Shown piece by piece: positions 32,797 to 41,085 of a DNA stretch of 64,000 nucleotides. Source of the DNA: Francisella frigiditurris (GTDB lineage: Bacteria > Pseudomonadota > Gammaproteobacteria > Francisellales > Francisellaceae). The notes below the pieces were generated by a model, which saw only the letters and a program-made list of their open reading frames with translations, was not told the DNA's origin and did not search any database. Every line of letters begins with the position of its first letter. Position 1 is the stretch's first letter. The DNA lies in contig NZ_CP009654.1 of NCBI RefSeq assembly GCF_001880225.1, forward strand, positions 930,001 through 994,000, read 5' to 3'. Both the position numbers and the translations under genes were made by a program.

Positions 32797-33708
32797 TTAT
32801 TCAACTTTATATTTTCTTTTTAATAGTATCGTTAAAGATATTATGGTGATTAATATTAAACTGACACCTATCCATGAGTTTGTGTTTAAGTTTTCATCAT
32901 AGAATATTTCTCCCCACATTAATCCTACTGCAGAAGCAACTCCACCAACTAGAGAGTAGTAGATAGGTCCTGCAACTTTGATTAATATAAAAAGAATCAC
33001 ATAGCCAATACTTGATAATATTATTTCCAATAATATCAACCAGTCATTTATATTTAATGGAAAACTAATAGGGTGAAAGTGTCCTAAGCTTAATGTGATA
33101 GGTATGAGTATAATAGTTGATGTTGTAAGCATTCCTAAAGAGAGGCTTAGAAAATTACTAGGCAATGGTTTAAATGCTGCAATCCATACAGCACATAAAG
33201 CAAATGAGAAAGGTGCTACTAAAGCAATAATTGTCCAAGGGATGTTATTTATCTCCGGAAGATTTAAATTACTTAGTATAGTAAATAAAATTCCGATAAA
33301 ACCAATTAGCACAAGGATAAATCTCTTTAAATCAAATCTTTCTAAAGAAAATAAAATGCTTAACGGAAAAATTATAATTGGCACAGTATTAATTAATACA
33401 GTTAATAAGCCAGAGGGAATATGTTGAGCACAAAAATACATAATAGTATTTGGAATGACAATTCCTAATATTCCACAAGCTAAATAATAATGAATGTATT
33501 TAGGCTTAATAGAAAAAGGAATCTTTGCCACAATTACTATAACTAATAAAGCAATCATTGGTCCTAATGATTGCCAGAAGCTATATCCAAGTGGATGAAC
33601 TCCGTGAGTCATACAGAATCTAGCTATAGTATAGCCAGAGCCCCAAATAGTACCAAGAATAAGCAATAAAAGTATAGAGATAAAGTGTTTATTTGAATTT
33701 GTTTTCAT
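32797..33708 (-). CDS. EamA/DMT-family permease
   Basis: A 303-residue inner-membrane protein with about ten predicted helices arranged as two EamA repeats; the first begins ILGTIWGSGYTIARF and the second near FSFALCAVWIAAF. Substrate unknown; relatives export metabolites or amino acids. It converges on fba (22-base gap) and follows ubiD by 20 bases on the same strand, so it may be the tail of the trxA-rho-ubiD transcript. Confidence 0.82.
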   Translation of the reverse strand: MKTNSNKHFISILLLLILGTIWGSGYTIARFCMTHGVHPLGYSFWQSLGPMIALLVIVIVAKIPFSIKPKYIHYYLACGILGIVIPNTIMYFCAQHIPSGLLTVLINTVPIIIFPLSILFSLERFDLKRFILVLIGFIGILFTILSNLNLPEINNIPWTIIALVAPFSFALCAVWIAAFKPLPSNFLSLSLGMLTTSTIILIPITLSLGHFHPISFPLNINDWLILLEIILSSIGYVILFILIKVAGPIYYSLVGGVASAVGLMWGEIFYDENLNTNSWIGVSLILITIISLTILLKRKYKVE

Positions 33709-33728
33709 TATTAAATCTCTATTATACT

Positions 33729-35201
33729 TTAGTTGAGTTTTAGGCTTTCCCAGATTTCATCGATTTTCTTTTTAACTTCTTCAGACATTTCGATTTTTTC
33801 TCCCCACTCTCTAGAAGTTTCTCCTGGCATTTTATTTGTTGCATCTAGACCCATTTTTGAGCCTAAGCCAGATATTGGAGAAGCAAAATCTAAATAATCT
33901 ATAGGAGTATTATCAATTAGAGTGGTGTCACGGGTTGGGTCCATGCGTGTGGTTATGGCCCATATAACATCTTCCCAGCTACGTACATTTATATCATCAT
34001 CTACAATGATAACAAATTTAGTGTACATAAATTGACGTAAATATGACCAAACTCCCATCATGACTCGTTTTGCATGTCCAGGATATTGTTTTTTAATACT
34101 AACAATAGCCATACGGTAAGAGCAACCTTCCGGAGGTAGATAGAAATCTATAATCTCAGGGAATTGTTTACGAATAATTGGAGTAAAAATTTCATTAAAC
34201 GATACGCCTAATATAGCAGGCTCATCAGGTGGTCTACCTGTATATGTACTATGATAAATAGGGTTTTTACGATGAGTTATTTTTTCAACTGTAAAGACAG
34301 GAAACTCCTCAACTTCGTTATAGTATCCTGTGTGATCACCATAAGGGCCTTCAGGTGCAGTTTCATTACGATATATGAATCCTTCGAGTACTATTTCTGT
34401 ATGAGCAGGCACTAGTAGATCACTAGTAAGAGCATTCGCAACTTCTGCTTTTTGCTTTTTTAATAGTCCAGCAAAAGCATATTCAGATAAAGTATCTGGA
34501 ATGGGTGTTACAGCCGCTAAAGTAGTTGCTGGATCAGCACCAATAGCTACAGCTACAGGAAAGGGTTTATCTCCATGTTTTTTACACCATGCTTGATAAT
34601 CTAAGGCACCACCACGATGATGTAACCATCTCATAATAAGTTTATTTTTACCTAAAAGTTGGAGCCTGTATATACCTAGGTTTAGTCTTTCTTTTCTTAA
34701 GCTGTTAGTTATAACTAGTCCCCATGTTATTAGAGGAGCAACATCCTTAGGCCAACAAACTTGAATTGGGAGACTGTGAAGATTTATATTATCTTTATCA
34801 ATCACAACTTCTTGGCAAACAGGTTTTTTTACCACTTTGGGTGACATGTTGAGAACTTGTTTGAAGATAGGGAATTTATCTATAGCATCTTTAAACCCTT
34901 TAGGTGGTTCAGGTTCTTTTAAATATGCTAAAAGCTCTCCAAGTTCCTTTAATTCATCAACACTATCTAAGCCTAAAGCAATTGCAATTCTTTCAGGAGT
35001 TCCAAAAAGATTTGTCAATACAGGAATGTTTGAGCGATGATCAGGATTTGTAAATAGTAGAGCAGGACCCTTGCTTCTTAGGACACGATCAGAGATTTCA
35101 GTCATTTCTAAGAAGGGAGATATTTTTTGAGATATTTTCTTTAGATGATTATTCTCTTCAAGATATGTAATAAATTCTCTTAGATCTTTAAAAGATTTCA
35201 T
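33729..35201 (-). CDS. ubiD: 4-hydroxy-3-polyprenylbenzoate decarboxylase
   Basis: Prenylated-FMN-dependent decarboxylase of ubiquinone synthesis. 490 residues. Characteristic segments are the [29 protein letters not shown] region, [12 protein letters not shown] and [15 protein letters not shown]. It needs prFMN made by UbiX, which is not in this window. There is no clear ribosome-binding site; the start is only seven bases after rho, so coupling to rho translation is likely. Confidence 0.95.
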   Translation of the reverse strand: MKSFKDLREFITYLEENNHLKKISQKISPFLEMTEISDRVLRSKGPALLFTNPDHRSNIPVLTNLFGTPERIAIALGLDSVDELKELGELLAYLKEPEPPKGFKDAIDKFPIFKQVLNMSPKVVKKPVCQEVVIDKDNINLHSLPIQVCWPKDVAPLITWGLVITNSLRKERLNLGIYRLQLLGKNKLIMRWLHHRGGALDYQAWCKKHGDKPFPVAVAIGADPATTLAAVTPIPDTLSEYAFAGLLKKQKAEVANALTSDLLVPAHTEIVLEGFIYRNETAPEGPYGDHTGYYNEVEEFPVFTVEKITHRKNPIYHSTYTGRPPDEPAILGVSFNEIFTPIIRKQFPEIIDFYLPPEGCSYRMAIVSIKKQYPGHAKRVMMGVWSYLRQFMYTKFVIIVDDDINVRSWEDVIWAITTRMDPTRDTTLIDNTPIDYLDFASPISGLGSKMGLDATNKMPGETSREWGEKIEMSEEVKKKIDEIWESLKLN

Positions 35202-35207
35202 TTTATT

Positions 35208-36470
35208 TTAGATAGCGCCTCTTTTCATGATTTCAAAAAATTCTTCATTAGTTAAAGAAGATTTCATTTTTTCAGTTAAGAATTCCATAGCTTGTACATC
35301 TTCCATGCCACCAAGAATCTTACGTAGAATCCAAAGTTTTTGTAATTCATCTTGAGTTGTAAGTAACTCTTCTCTACGAGTACCAGATCTATCAAAACTA
35401 ATAGCAGGGTATACACGACGTTCAGCAATTTTACGATCAAGGTGAAGCTCCATGTTACCAGTACCTTTAAACTCCTCAAAGATAACCTCATCCATTTTAG
35501 AACCAGTTTCAACAAGAGCTGTTGCAATGATTGTTAAGCTACCACCTTCAGCTGTATTTCTTGCTGCACCAAAGAATCTCTTAGGTTTTTGTAAAGCATT
35601 TGCTTCGACACCTCCAGAAAGTACTCTACCAGATGCAGGGGAAACAGTGTTATAAGCTCTCGCTAATCTTGTTATTGAGTCTAAAAGAATAACCACGTCT
35701 TGCTTATGTTCAACAAGTCTTTTTGCTTTTTCGATCACAATTTCAGCTAATTGGACGTGACGAGCAGCAGGTTCATCAAACGTAGATGCTACCACTTCAC
35801 CCCTTACAGAGCGTTGCATTTCAGTTACTTCCTCTGGGCGCTCATCGATAAGTAGCATAATTAAGTTACATTCAGGATGGTTTTTAGCAATAGATGTTGC
35901 AATATTTTGCATCATAATAGTTTTACCAGTCTTTGGTGGAGCAACAATAAGTCCACGTTGACCTTTACCAAAAGGTGCTGCCAAATCGATAACCCTTGCA
36001 GTGATATCTTCACTAGAGCCATTACCTATTTCCATTTTTAGCCTTTCTTTAGCATATTCAGGAGTTAGGTTTTCAAATAAAATTTTCTTTCTAGCTTGTT
36101 CTGGAGAATCAAAGTTAACGCTATCAATGTGTTTAACTGCGAAATATTTTTCACTATCTCTTGGAGGGCGAATTTTACCAACAATGCTGTCACCAGTTCT
36201 TAAGTTTAATTTTCTGATAAAAGCAGGTGAGACATAAATATCATCGGGGCTAGCAAAGTATGAGCTATCAGACGATCTAAGAAATCCATAGCCATCTTGT
36301 AAGACTTCTAATATACCTTCACCGTAGATATCTTCACCATTATCAGCATAGTGCTTAAGTATAGAAAATATTAATTCTTGTTTTCTTGCTCTAAGTGATT
36401 CAAGATCAAGACCTTGAGCAATTTCCATAAGTTCGTTAACAGACTTGTACTTTAATTCATTAAGATTCAT
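35208..36470 (-). CDS. rho: Transcription termination factor Rho
   Basis: Hexameric RNA helicase that terminates transcription. The N-terminal Rho helix bundle and cold-shock-like RNA-binding domain ([13 protein letters not shown] near 61-72) precede the ATPase domain with P-loop APPKTGKT at 177-184 and a Walker B region [16 protein letters not shown]. 420 residues. Downstream of trxA by 38 bases, the conserved gammaproteobacterial pairing. Confidence 0.97.
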   Translation of the reverse strand: MNLNELKYKSVNELMEIAQGLDLESLRARKQELIFSILKHYADNGEDIYGEGILEVLQDGYGFLRSSDSSYFASPDDIYVSPAFIRKLNLRTGDSIVGKIRPPRDSEKYFAVKHIDSVNFDSPEQARKKILFENLTPEYAKERLKMEIGNGSSEDITARVIDLAAPFGKGQRGLIVAPPKTGKTIMMQNIATSIAKNHPECNLIMLLIDERPEEVTEMQRSVRGEVVASTFDEPAARHVQLAEIVIEKAKRLVEHKQDVVILLDSITRLARAYNTVSPASGRVLSGGVEANALQKPKRFFGAARNTAEGGSLTIIATALVETGSKMDEVIFEEFKGTGNMELHLDRKIAERRVYPAISFDRSGTRREELLTTQDELQKLWILRKILGGMEDVQAMEFLTEKMKSSLTNEEFFEIMKRGAI

Positions 36471-36508
36471 TGCTTGTTCTCTAGTAGTAGAAAATATTTG
36501 ATGAAAGA

Positions 36509-36832
36509 CTATAGATACTTATCGATCATAGCGATTAATTGAGTTTTTTGAACAACACCTACTTTTGTTTCAGCATTTTCTCCATTTTTAAAAAGCATTA
36601 AAGTTGGCACTCCACGAACGCCAAACTTCATAGCAGTTTCTTCATTCTCATCTATGTTAAGTTTGCAGATTTTTACTTTATCACCATAATGAGCAGCAAC
36701 TTGATCTAATATTGGAGCAATCATTTTGCATGGTCCACACCAAGGAGCCCAAAAGTCTAATAACACAGGAGTTTTGCTTTCAATAACTTCGCTTATGAAT
36801 TGATCATCAGAAATATCTACACATTTTGACAT
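36509..36832 (-). CDS. trxA: Thioredoxin
   Basis: Cytoplasmic dithiol reductase, 107 residues, with the active site WCGPC (Cys32/Cys35), the DFWAPW lead and the conserved cis-proline in GVRGVPT. TAAGGAAAA precedes the ATG. First gene of trxA-rho-ubiD. Confidence 0.97.
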   Translation of the reverse strand: MSKCVDISDDQFISEVIESKTPVLLDFWAPWCGPCKMIAPILDQVAAHYGDKVKICKLNIDENEETAMKFGVRGVPTLMLFKNGENAETKVGVVQKTQLIAMIDKYL

Positions 36833-36914
36833 ATTTTAATTTTCCTTATTTTATAATTCTTTGGTATATATTTTTAAAATTTTAGAAATAAAGTTTTTTA
36901 TATATAAGTTTGAT

Positions 36915-36950
36915 TGTTCAGTTCATTATCAAATGCAAGTCTACTGAACA
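36915..36950. repeat. Perfect 8-bp inverted repeat in trxA-ppx divergent region
   Basis: TGTTCAGT (36915-36922) and ACTGAACA (36943-36950) are exact reverse complements separated by 20 bases. It is 83 bases before the trxA start and 131 before the ppx start. The spacing and location suit an operator; the rest of the 248-base gap is AT-rich without genes. Confidence 0.45.
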
Positions 36951-37030
36951 CTTTTAGCATCTAACTTTAAGGTCATATTACAATAAAAATGTTTTAAAAT
37001 AAAATTTTTTAGCTATTTTAAGCTACTTTT

Positions 37031-37059
37031 TTGTAATATCATTGTTACTTAAATTATAT
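37031..37059 (+). promoter_or_regulatory. Predicted promoter for ppx-rarA
   Basis: TTGTAA (37031-37036), 17-base spacer, TTATAT (37054-37059). The expected start of transcription would be about 15 bases before the ATG at 37081, leaving a very short leader with no ribosome-binding site. Confidence 0.45.
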
Positions 37060-37080
37060 TCGTGATTTAAAAATTAAAAA

Positions 37081-38013
37081 ATGTCTAAGCGAATAGCTAC
37101 AGTTGATCTTGGCTCTAACAGTTTTCATATGCTTATTTGTGAAATTTCTGATAGTGGTGAAGTAAACACTATTTACAAACAAAAAGAAAAAATACAGTTA
37201 AGAGCAGGGCTAAGTAAAGACTTAACTATAGATGATGAAACTCAAGCTAGAGCTATAGCATGCCTAGAGTCTTTTTCTAGAGAGATTAGAAACTATCAAG
37301 TTGAGTATGTAGAGGCTGTAGGTACATATACCTTACGAAAAGCTAGAAGGAATATTCGAGTTTTTAAGAAAAAGCTGAGTAAGGCTTTAGGAACTAAGAT
37401 AAGAATAATATCTGGAAAAGAAGAAGCTAGGCTTGTGTATGTGGGAGCTAGACAAGCTTTAGATAATGTTATAACTACAAATAAAACACTTATAGTTGAT
37501 ATAGGTGGTGGATCTACTGAGATAGTGATTGGTAGAGGAGATTCAATACTGGCGTCAAGAAGTCTTGATGTTGGTTGTGTAGGTGTGCAAAATGACTTTT
37601 TTAGTGAAGGGAAATTAACATTTGATAATTTCTTTAAAGCAGTTGAAGAAACAAAGAAGCTTATAGAGCCGATCGTTAAAAAATATAAATATATAGGCTG
37701 GGATGTTGCTCTTGGTTCTTCTGGAACGATACAATCTGTTATAAAAATAAACTCAACGTTAAATAAGCAAGATAATGTAAATCAATTATTTTTAAATGAT
37801 CTTATCACTAAAATGATAGCAAAAGAGTTAGTTCAAAATATTAGTTTTGATGGCTTGAGAGAAGATAGGGTGAATGTAATAGCTGGTGGCGTTGCAATTT
37901 TGTATGCTGTTTTTGATTCATTTGGAATAGTTTCTATGGAAAGATCGAAAGGGGCTGTTAGGGAAGGAGTTCTTTATGAAATTGTTAAGAAAAAATTTAA
38001 AAAGGTTTCATGA
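37081..38013 (+). CDS. Ppx/GppA family phosphatase (short form)
   Basis: ASKHA-fold exopolyphosphatase or pppGpp phosphohydrolase. TVDLGSNSFHM at the N-terminus, GKEEARLVYVGA, and VDIGGGSTEIVIG are the family nucleotide/phosphate motifs. At 310 residues it consists only of the two actin-like lobes and lacks the C-terminal HD-type domain of E. coli Ppx and GppA, so activity on polyphosphate versus pppGpp cannot be decided from sequence. It overlaps the rarA start (ATGA). Confidence 0.88.
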   Translation: MSKRIATVDLGSNSFHMLICEISDSGEVNTIYKQKEKIQLRAGLSKDLTIDDETQARAIACLESFSREIRNYQVEYVEAVGTYTLRKARRNIRVFKKKLSKALGTKIRIISGKEEARLVYVGARQALDNVITTNKTLIVDIGGGSTEIVIGRGDSILASRSLDVGCVGVQNDFFSEGKLTFDNFFKAVEETKKLIEPIVKKYKYIGWDVALGSSGTIQSVIKINSTLNKQDNVNQLFLNDLITKMIAKELVQNISFDGLREDRVNVIAGGVAILYAVFDSFGIVSMERSKGAVREGVLYEIVKKKFKKVS

Positions 38014-39260
38014 AAAACTATATACCTTTATCAGCGCGGATTAGACCGACTTCAATAAATGAAATAGTAGGGCAGAAACATCTTTTATCTCCTAATGGGA
38101 TTCTTACAAAAATGCTTAATAGTGATGGCATTTTCTCTTTAGTGTTATGTGGGAAGCCAGGTACAGGTAAGACTACATTAGCAAGAATAATCGCAAAAAG
38201 TAAACAGTTAGCTTTTTTTGAGTTGTCAGCAGTTGATTCTGGAGTAAAAGAAGTAAGAAAGCTGATCTCAGAAAATGAAAAGTTAGATAGTTTTGTTTTA
38301 TTTTTGGATGAGATTCATAGGTTTAATAAGTCTCAACAAGATCTGCTTTTACCATACATAGAAAGTGGTAAAATAATCCTTATTGGAGCTACTACAGAAA
38401 ATCCAACTTATTATTTAAATGATGCTTTAGTTTCTCGACTTTTGATAGTAAGGCTTTATCCACTAAAGAAAGATGAAGTTAGAGAATTAATTGATCGAGT
38501 TTTAAAGAAAGATGATGAGTTGTCTTCTAAAAAAGTAAGCATACAAGAAGATCTATATAATTCTTTTTATAATTTTAGTGATGGTGACTGTCGCAAGATT
38601 ATTAATCTTATTGAGCGAATGTATTTACTTTCTGATAAGAAAAATGAGATTGTTTTTGATGAAAAGTTATTTGATATAGCTATTGGTGATGTGGTGCGTG
38701 ATTTTCATAGAGAAGGAAAGGAGTTTTATGAGCAACTTTCAGCGTTTCATAAGTCAATAAGAGGTACAGATCCGGATGCGGCTATATTTTGGTTAGCTTT
38801 GATGCTTGATAATGGTGTTGATCCTTTGGTAGTAGCAAGGAGAATGCTTTGTATTGCATCTGAAGATATTGGAAATGCTGATCCACAAGCTATAAGAATA
38901 GCAATTGATGCTTGGAATGCATATGAAAAATTAGGTTTGCCAGAAGGTAGGCTAGTATTAGCTCAAGCAGCAATATATCTAGCAGTGGCTCCTAAGAGTA
39001 ACGCTAGTTATACGGCTTATAGTGATGCTTTGAGCATGGTTAAGTCATCACGTAATATAGAAGTGCCAAAACATTTAAAAAACTATAAAGATAGTAATTA
39101 TCTTTATCCGCATGATTACCCTAACTCTTTTGTTAAACAAGAATATTTCCCGGATAATATTAAAGGAGAGTTCTATCAGCCTTCAGTAAATGGTTTTGAG
39201 TCTAAAATAAAGAGTAAGTTAGATAGTATTAAGAAGATAAAAAGTTCTGATTCAAATTAA
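38010..39260 (+). CDS. rarA: Replication-associated recombination protein A
   Basis: AAA+ ATPase (MgsA/RarA/WRNIP1 family) acting at stalled replication forks. Walker A GKPGTGKT at 48-55, Walker B LFLDEIHRFN, sensor-like IGATTENP. The C-terminal HKSIRGTDPDAAIFWLA tetramerisation region is present. 416 residues. The ATG overlaps the preceding stop by four bases, indicating coupled translation. Confidence 0.95.
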   Translation: MKNYIPLSARIRPTSINEIVGQKHLLSPNGILTKMLNSDGIFSLVLCGKPGTGKTTLARIIAKSKQLAFFELSAVDSGVKEVRKLISENEKLDSFVLFLDEIHRFNKSQQDLLLPYIESGKIILIGATTENPTYYLNDALVSRLLIVRLYPLKKDEVRELIDRVLKKDDELSSKKVSIQEDLYNSFYNFSDGDCRKIINLIERMYLLSDKKNEIVFDEKLFDIAIGDVVRDFHREGKEFYEQLSAFHKSIRGTDPDAAIFWLALMLDNGVDPLVVARRMLCIASEDIGNADPQAIRIAIDAWNAYEKLGLPEGRLVLAQAAIYLAVAPKSNASYTAYSDALSMVKSSRNIEVPKHLKNYKDSNYLYPHDYPNSFVKQEYFPDNIKGEFYQPSVNGFESKIKSKLDSIKKIKSSDSN

Positions 39261-39284
39261 CTATGTTAAAAAAAAGTTTTATTA

Positions 39285-39293
39285 TGCTATAAT
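39285..39293 (+). promoter_or_regulatory. Extended -10 promoter for rpoA2
   Basis: TGCTATAAT: perfect TATAAT (39288-39293) with a TG one base upstream, typical of an extended -10 promoter; the -35 region is poor. It lies 51 bases before the first rpoA2 ATG. Confidence 0.5.
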
Positions 39294-39343
39294 TCACGGC
39301 ATAGTGTTATTTTTGTCAATATAAAAATATAAAATTAGGTTAA

Positions 39344-40303
39344 ATGATGGTTCTAGAGAATTTATTACACCCTACAAATATCGTTATAGATAGTTATCAA
39401 GAAAATGCAACAAAGTTTTCATTTGAGGCTTTGGAAAGAGGTTTTGGTTATACATTAGGATATGCTCTTAAGCAAACTATGTTATACGCTTCAGAAGGTG
39501 CTTGCATAACTGCTATAAAAATAAATGATGGTAAAGTTACTTCTTACGAAGATGCAATTCCTTGTGAAGAGTGTGTTGCTGATATTATATTAAACTTGAA
39601 AGCTTTAGCTGTTACTTTAAACGATGTGGACAGTGGTACAATTAGCTTTTCAATAAATGGAGATGAGAGAGAAGTTCTTTCTGGAGAAGCTGAAACTTCT
39701 GAAGGAGTTGAGCTTTTAAATAAAGAACTATTTGTCTGTAATTATCTTGGAAGCAAAAAGCTTAGTATAGTAGCTAAAGTTGAAAAAGGTACAGGTTATA
39801 AAGCAACTGAAGAAAATTTTAAAGATGGAGAATTTCTTCTAGATGGAACTTTTTCTCCTGTAGTCTTTTGTGACTTTGATGTAACAGATGCTCGTGTTGG
39901 AAGAAGAACAGATTTAGATAGACTGCACTTAGATGTGAAAACAAATGGTGTTGTTTCTCCTGAAGAAGCTGTTAGACAGGCTGCTACAAAAATACAGAAC
40001 CAACTTTCTGGTGTTGTTGATGTTGAGAATATTAATCAAAGTATTTTTGTTGAAGATCCAACAAAAGATTTAGATCCTATGTTATTAAAGCATGTTGAAG
40101 AGCTTAGTTTAACAGCTAGATCTTCTAACTGTTTAAAAGCTGTTAATATAAGATTTATTGGTGAGTTGGTTCAAAAAACTGAAACAGAACTTTTAAAAGC
40201 ACCTAATTTTGGTAAAAAATCATTAAATGAAATAAAAGATAAATTAACAGAGCTTGGATTGTCTTTAGGCACATCTATAGATAATTGGCCTGAAAATTTA
40301 TAA
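39344..40303 (+). CDS. rpoA2: RNA polymerase alpha subunit 2
   Basis: Second alpha subunit of RNA polymerase, standing alone rather than in the ribosomal-protein operon. The alpha-NTD ([13 protein letters not shown] at 30-42) and alpha-CTD ([18 protein letters not shown]) are both complete, 319 residues. Aligned by eye to E. coli alpha, the R44-R45 pair that contacts beta is K43-Q44 here, and E261 is Ser255, while Arg265, Asn268 and Gly296-Lys298 equivalents are kept. Francisella is known to have two alphas forming a heterodimer. The start could be either of two adjacent ATGs. Confidence 0.93.
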   Translation: MMVLENLLHPTNIVIDSYQENATKFSFEALERGFGYTLGYALKQTMLYASEGACITAIKINDGKVTSYEDAIPCEECVADIILNLKALAVTLNDVDSGTISFSINGDEREVLSGEAETSEGVELLNKELFVCNYLGSKKLSIVAKVEKGTGYKATEENFKDGEFLLDGTFSPVVFCDFDVTDARVGRRTDLDRLHLDVKTNGVVSPEEAVRQAATKIQNQLSGVVDVENINQSIFVEDPTKDLDPMLLKHVEELSLTARSSNCLKAVNIRFIGELVQKTETELLKAPNFGKKSLNEIKDKLTELGLSLGTSIDNWPENL

Positions 40304-40317
40304 ATAAAAAATAATAA

Positions 40318-40346
40318 TTGACTGAAATTTAGTTATCAATTAGTAT
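40318..40346 (+). promoter_or_regulatory. Predicted promoter of tRNA-Leu
   Basis: TTGACT (40318-40323), 17-base spacer, TAGTAT (40341-40346), ending 15 bases before the mature tRNA 5' end. Confidence 0.55.
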
Positions 40347-40361
40347 AACTATTCACAATAT

Positions 40362-40448
40362 GCCGAAGTGGTGGAATTGGTAGACGCGCCGGATTCAAAA
40401 TCCGGTTCTGGCAACAGAGTGTGGGTTCGATTCCCACCTTCGGCACCA
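40362..40448 (+). tRNA. tRNA-Leu (anticodon CAA)
   Basis: An 87-base class II tRNA with CCA encoded. The acceptor arm GCCGAAG pairs with CTTCGGC, the anticodon stem CCGGA/TCCGG encloses the loop TTCAAAA giving anticodon CAA (reads UUG codons), and GTGGG-TTCGATT-CCCAC forms the T arm. The long variable arm is that expected of tRNA-Leu. The 3' end borders a degraded integrase-like region. Confidence 0.95.
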
Positions 40449-41085
40449 AATAATGGTTTCATAAAGTCTCATAAGGTTCTACTAAAGCTCACTATTTATT
40501 TGTACGACTATTTGTACCACTGGATAATGAATTTTTTGGAAAACATGAGTAACTTTACTAAATACTTCTAGAGATTAATCAGAATGCATCAAGTTGTGCG
40601 TTTATTAACTTTGAAGTATGAAGTAACAAATGGCAACACTAACGGATATACAGATAAAGAAACTAAGACATAGTGGAAGAACTAAGGGAAATGAATTACA
40701 AATTGATATAGGTAATCTATAGGTTCTGTCGTAAACTGGCAGAGAAAAATATATATCCTATACCAACCAAAGAAAATACTATGTATGAAGGAAGTGTAGA
40801 TGGTACCACACAGACTGCTACTAAACTAAGCTCATCTGAATTAGCCGATCTATGGTTGCCTAAAGAGAATCAATAAAAAATTAAAACTAGTATATAAAGT
40901 GTGAAAATACTAAAAGGCAATAAAACAATAGATCAAAGAGCTAGAGCAAAGCAATGAGGATTATTAGACTTTACAACACTTATTTGAATTAATATTGGCT
41001 ATTTTTTTAATTTTTTAAAAAGTTTTTTACCCATATAAACTCCAATTTATTAGGTATTTAAAGTATATTTTATTAAATGCTTATC
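40449..41085 (+). pseudogene. Decayed mobile-element scar 3' of tRNA-Leu
   Basis: 637 bases without an intact gene. A frame from ATG 40630 to the stop at 40720 opens MATLTDIQIKKLR, like the N-terminus (DUF4102) of P4-type tyrosine integrases, then ends after 30 codons. A second frame at 40724-40873 encodes 50 unrecognised residues. A third, 18 codons from GTG 40901, reads KTIDQRARAK. I find no second copy of the tRNA 3' end here. The tRNA-adjacent position fits an integration site whose island has been lost. Confidence 0.5.

Noticed and set aside
33095-33427. 110-codon plus-strand frame inside the EamA permease gene
   Set aside because: It is the complement of hydrophobic membrane codons; no independent support.
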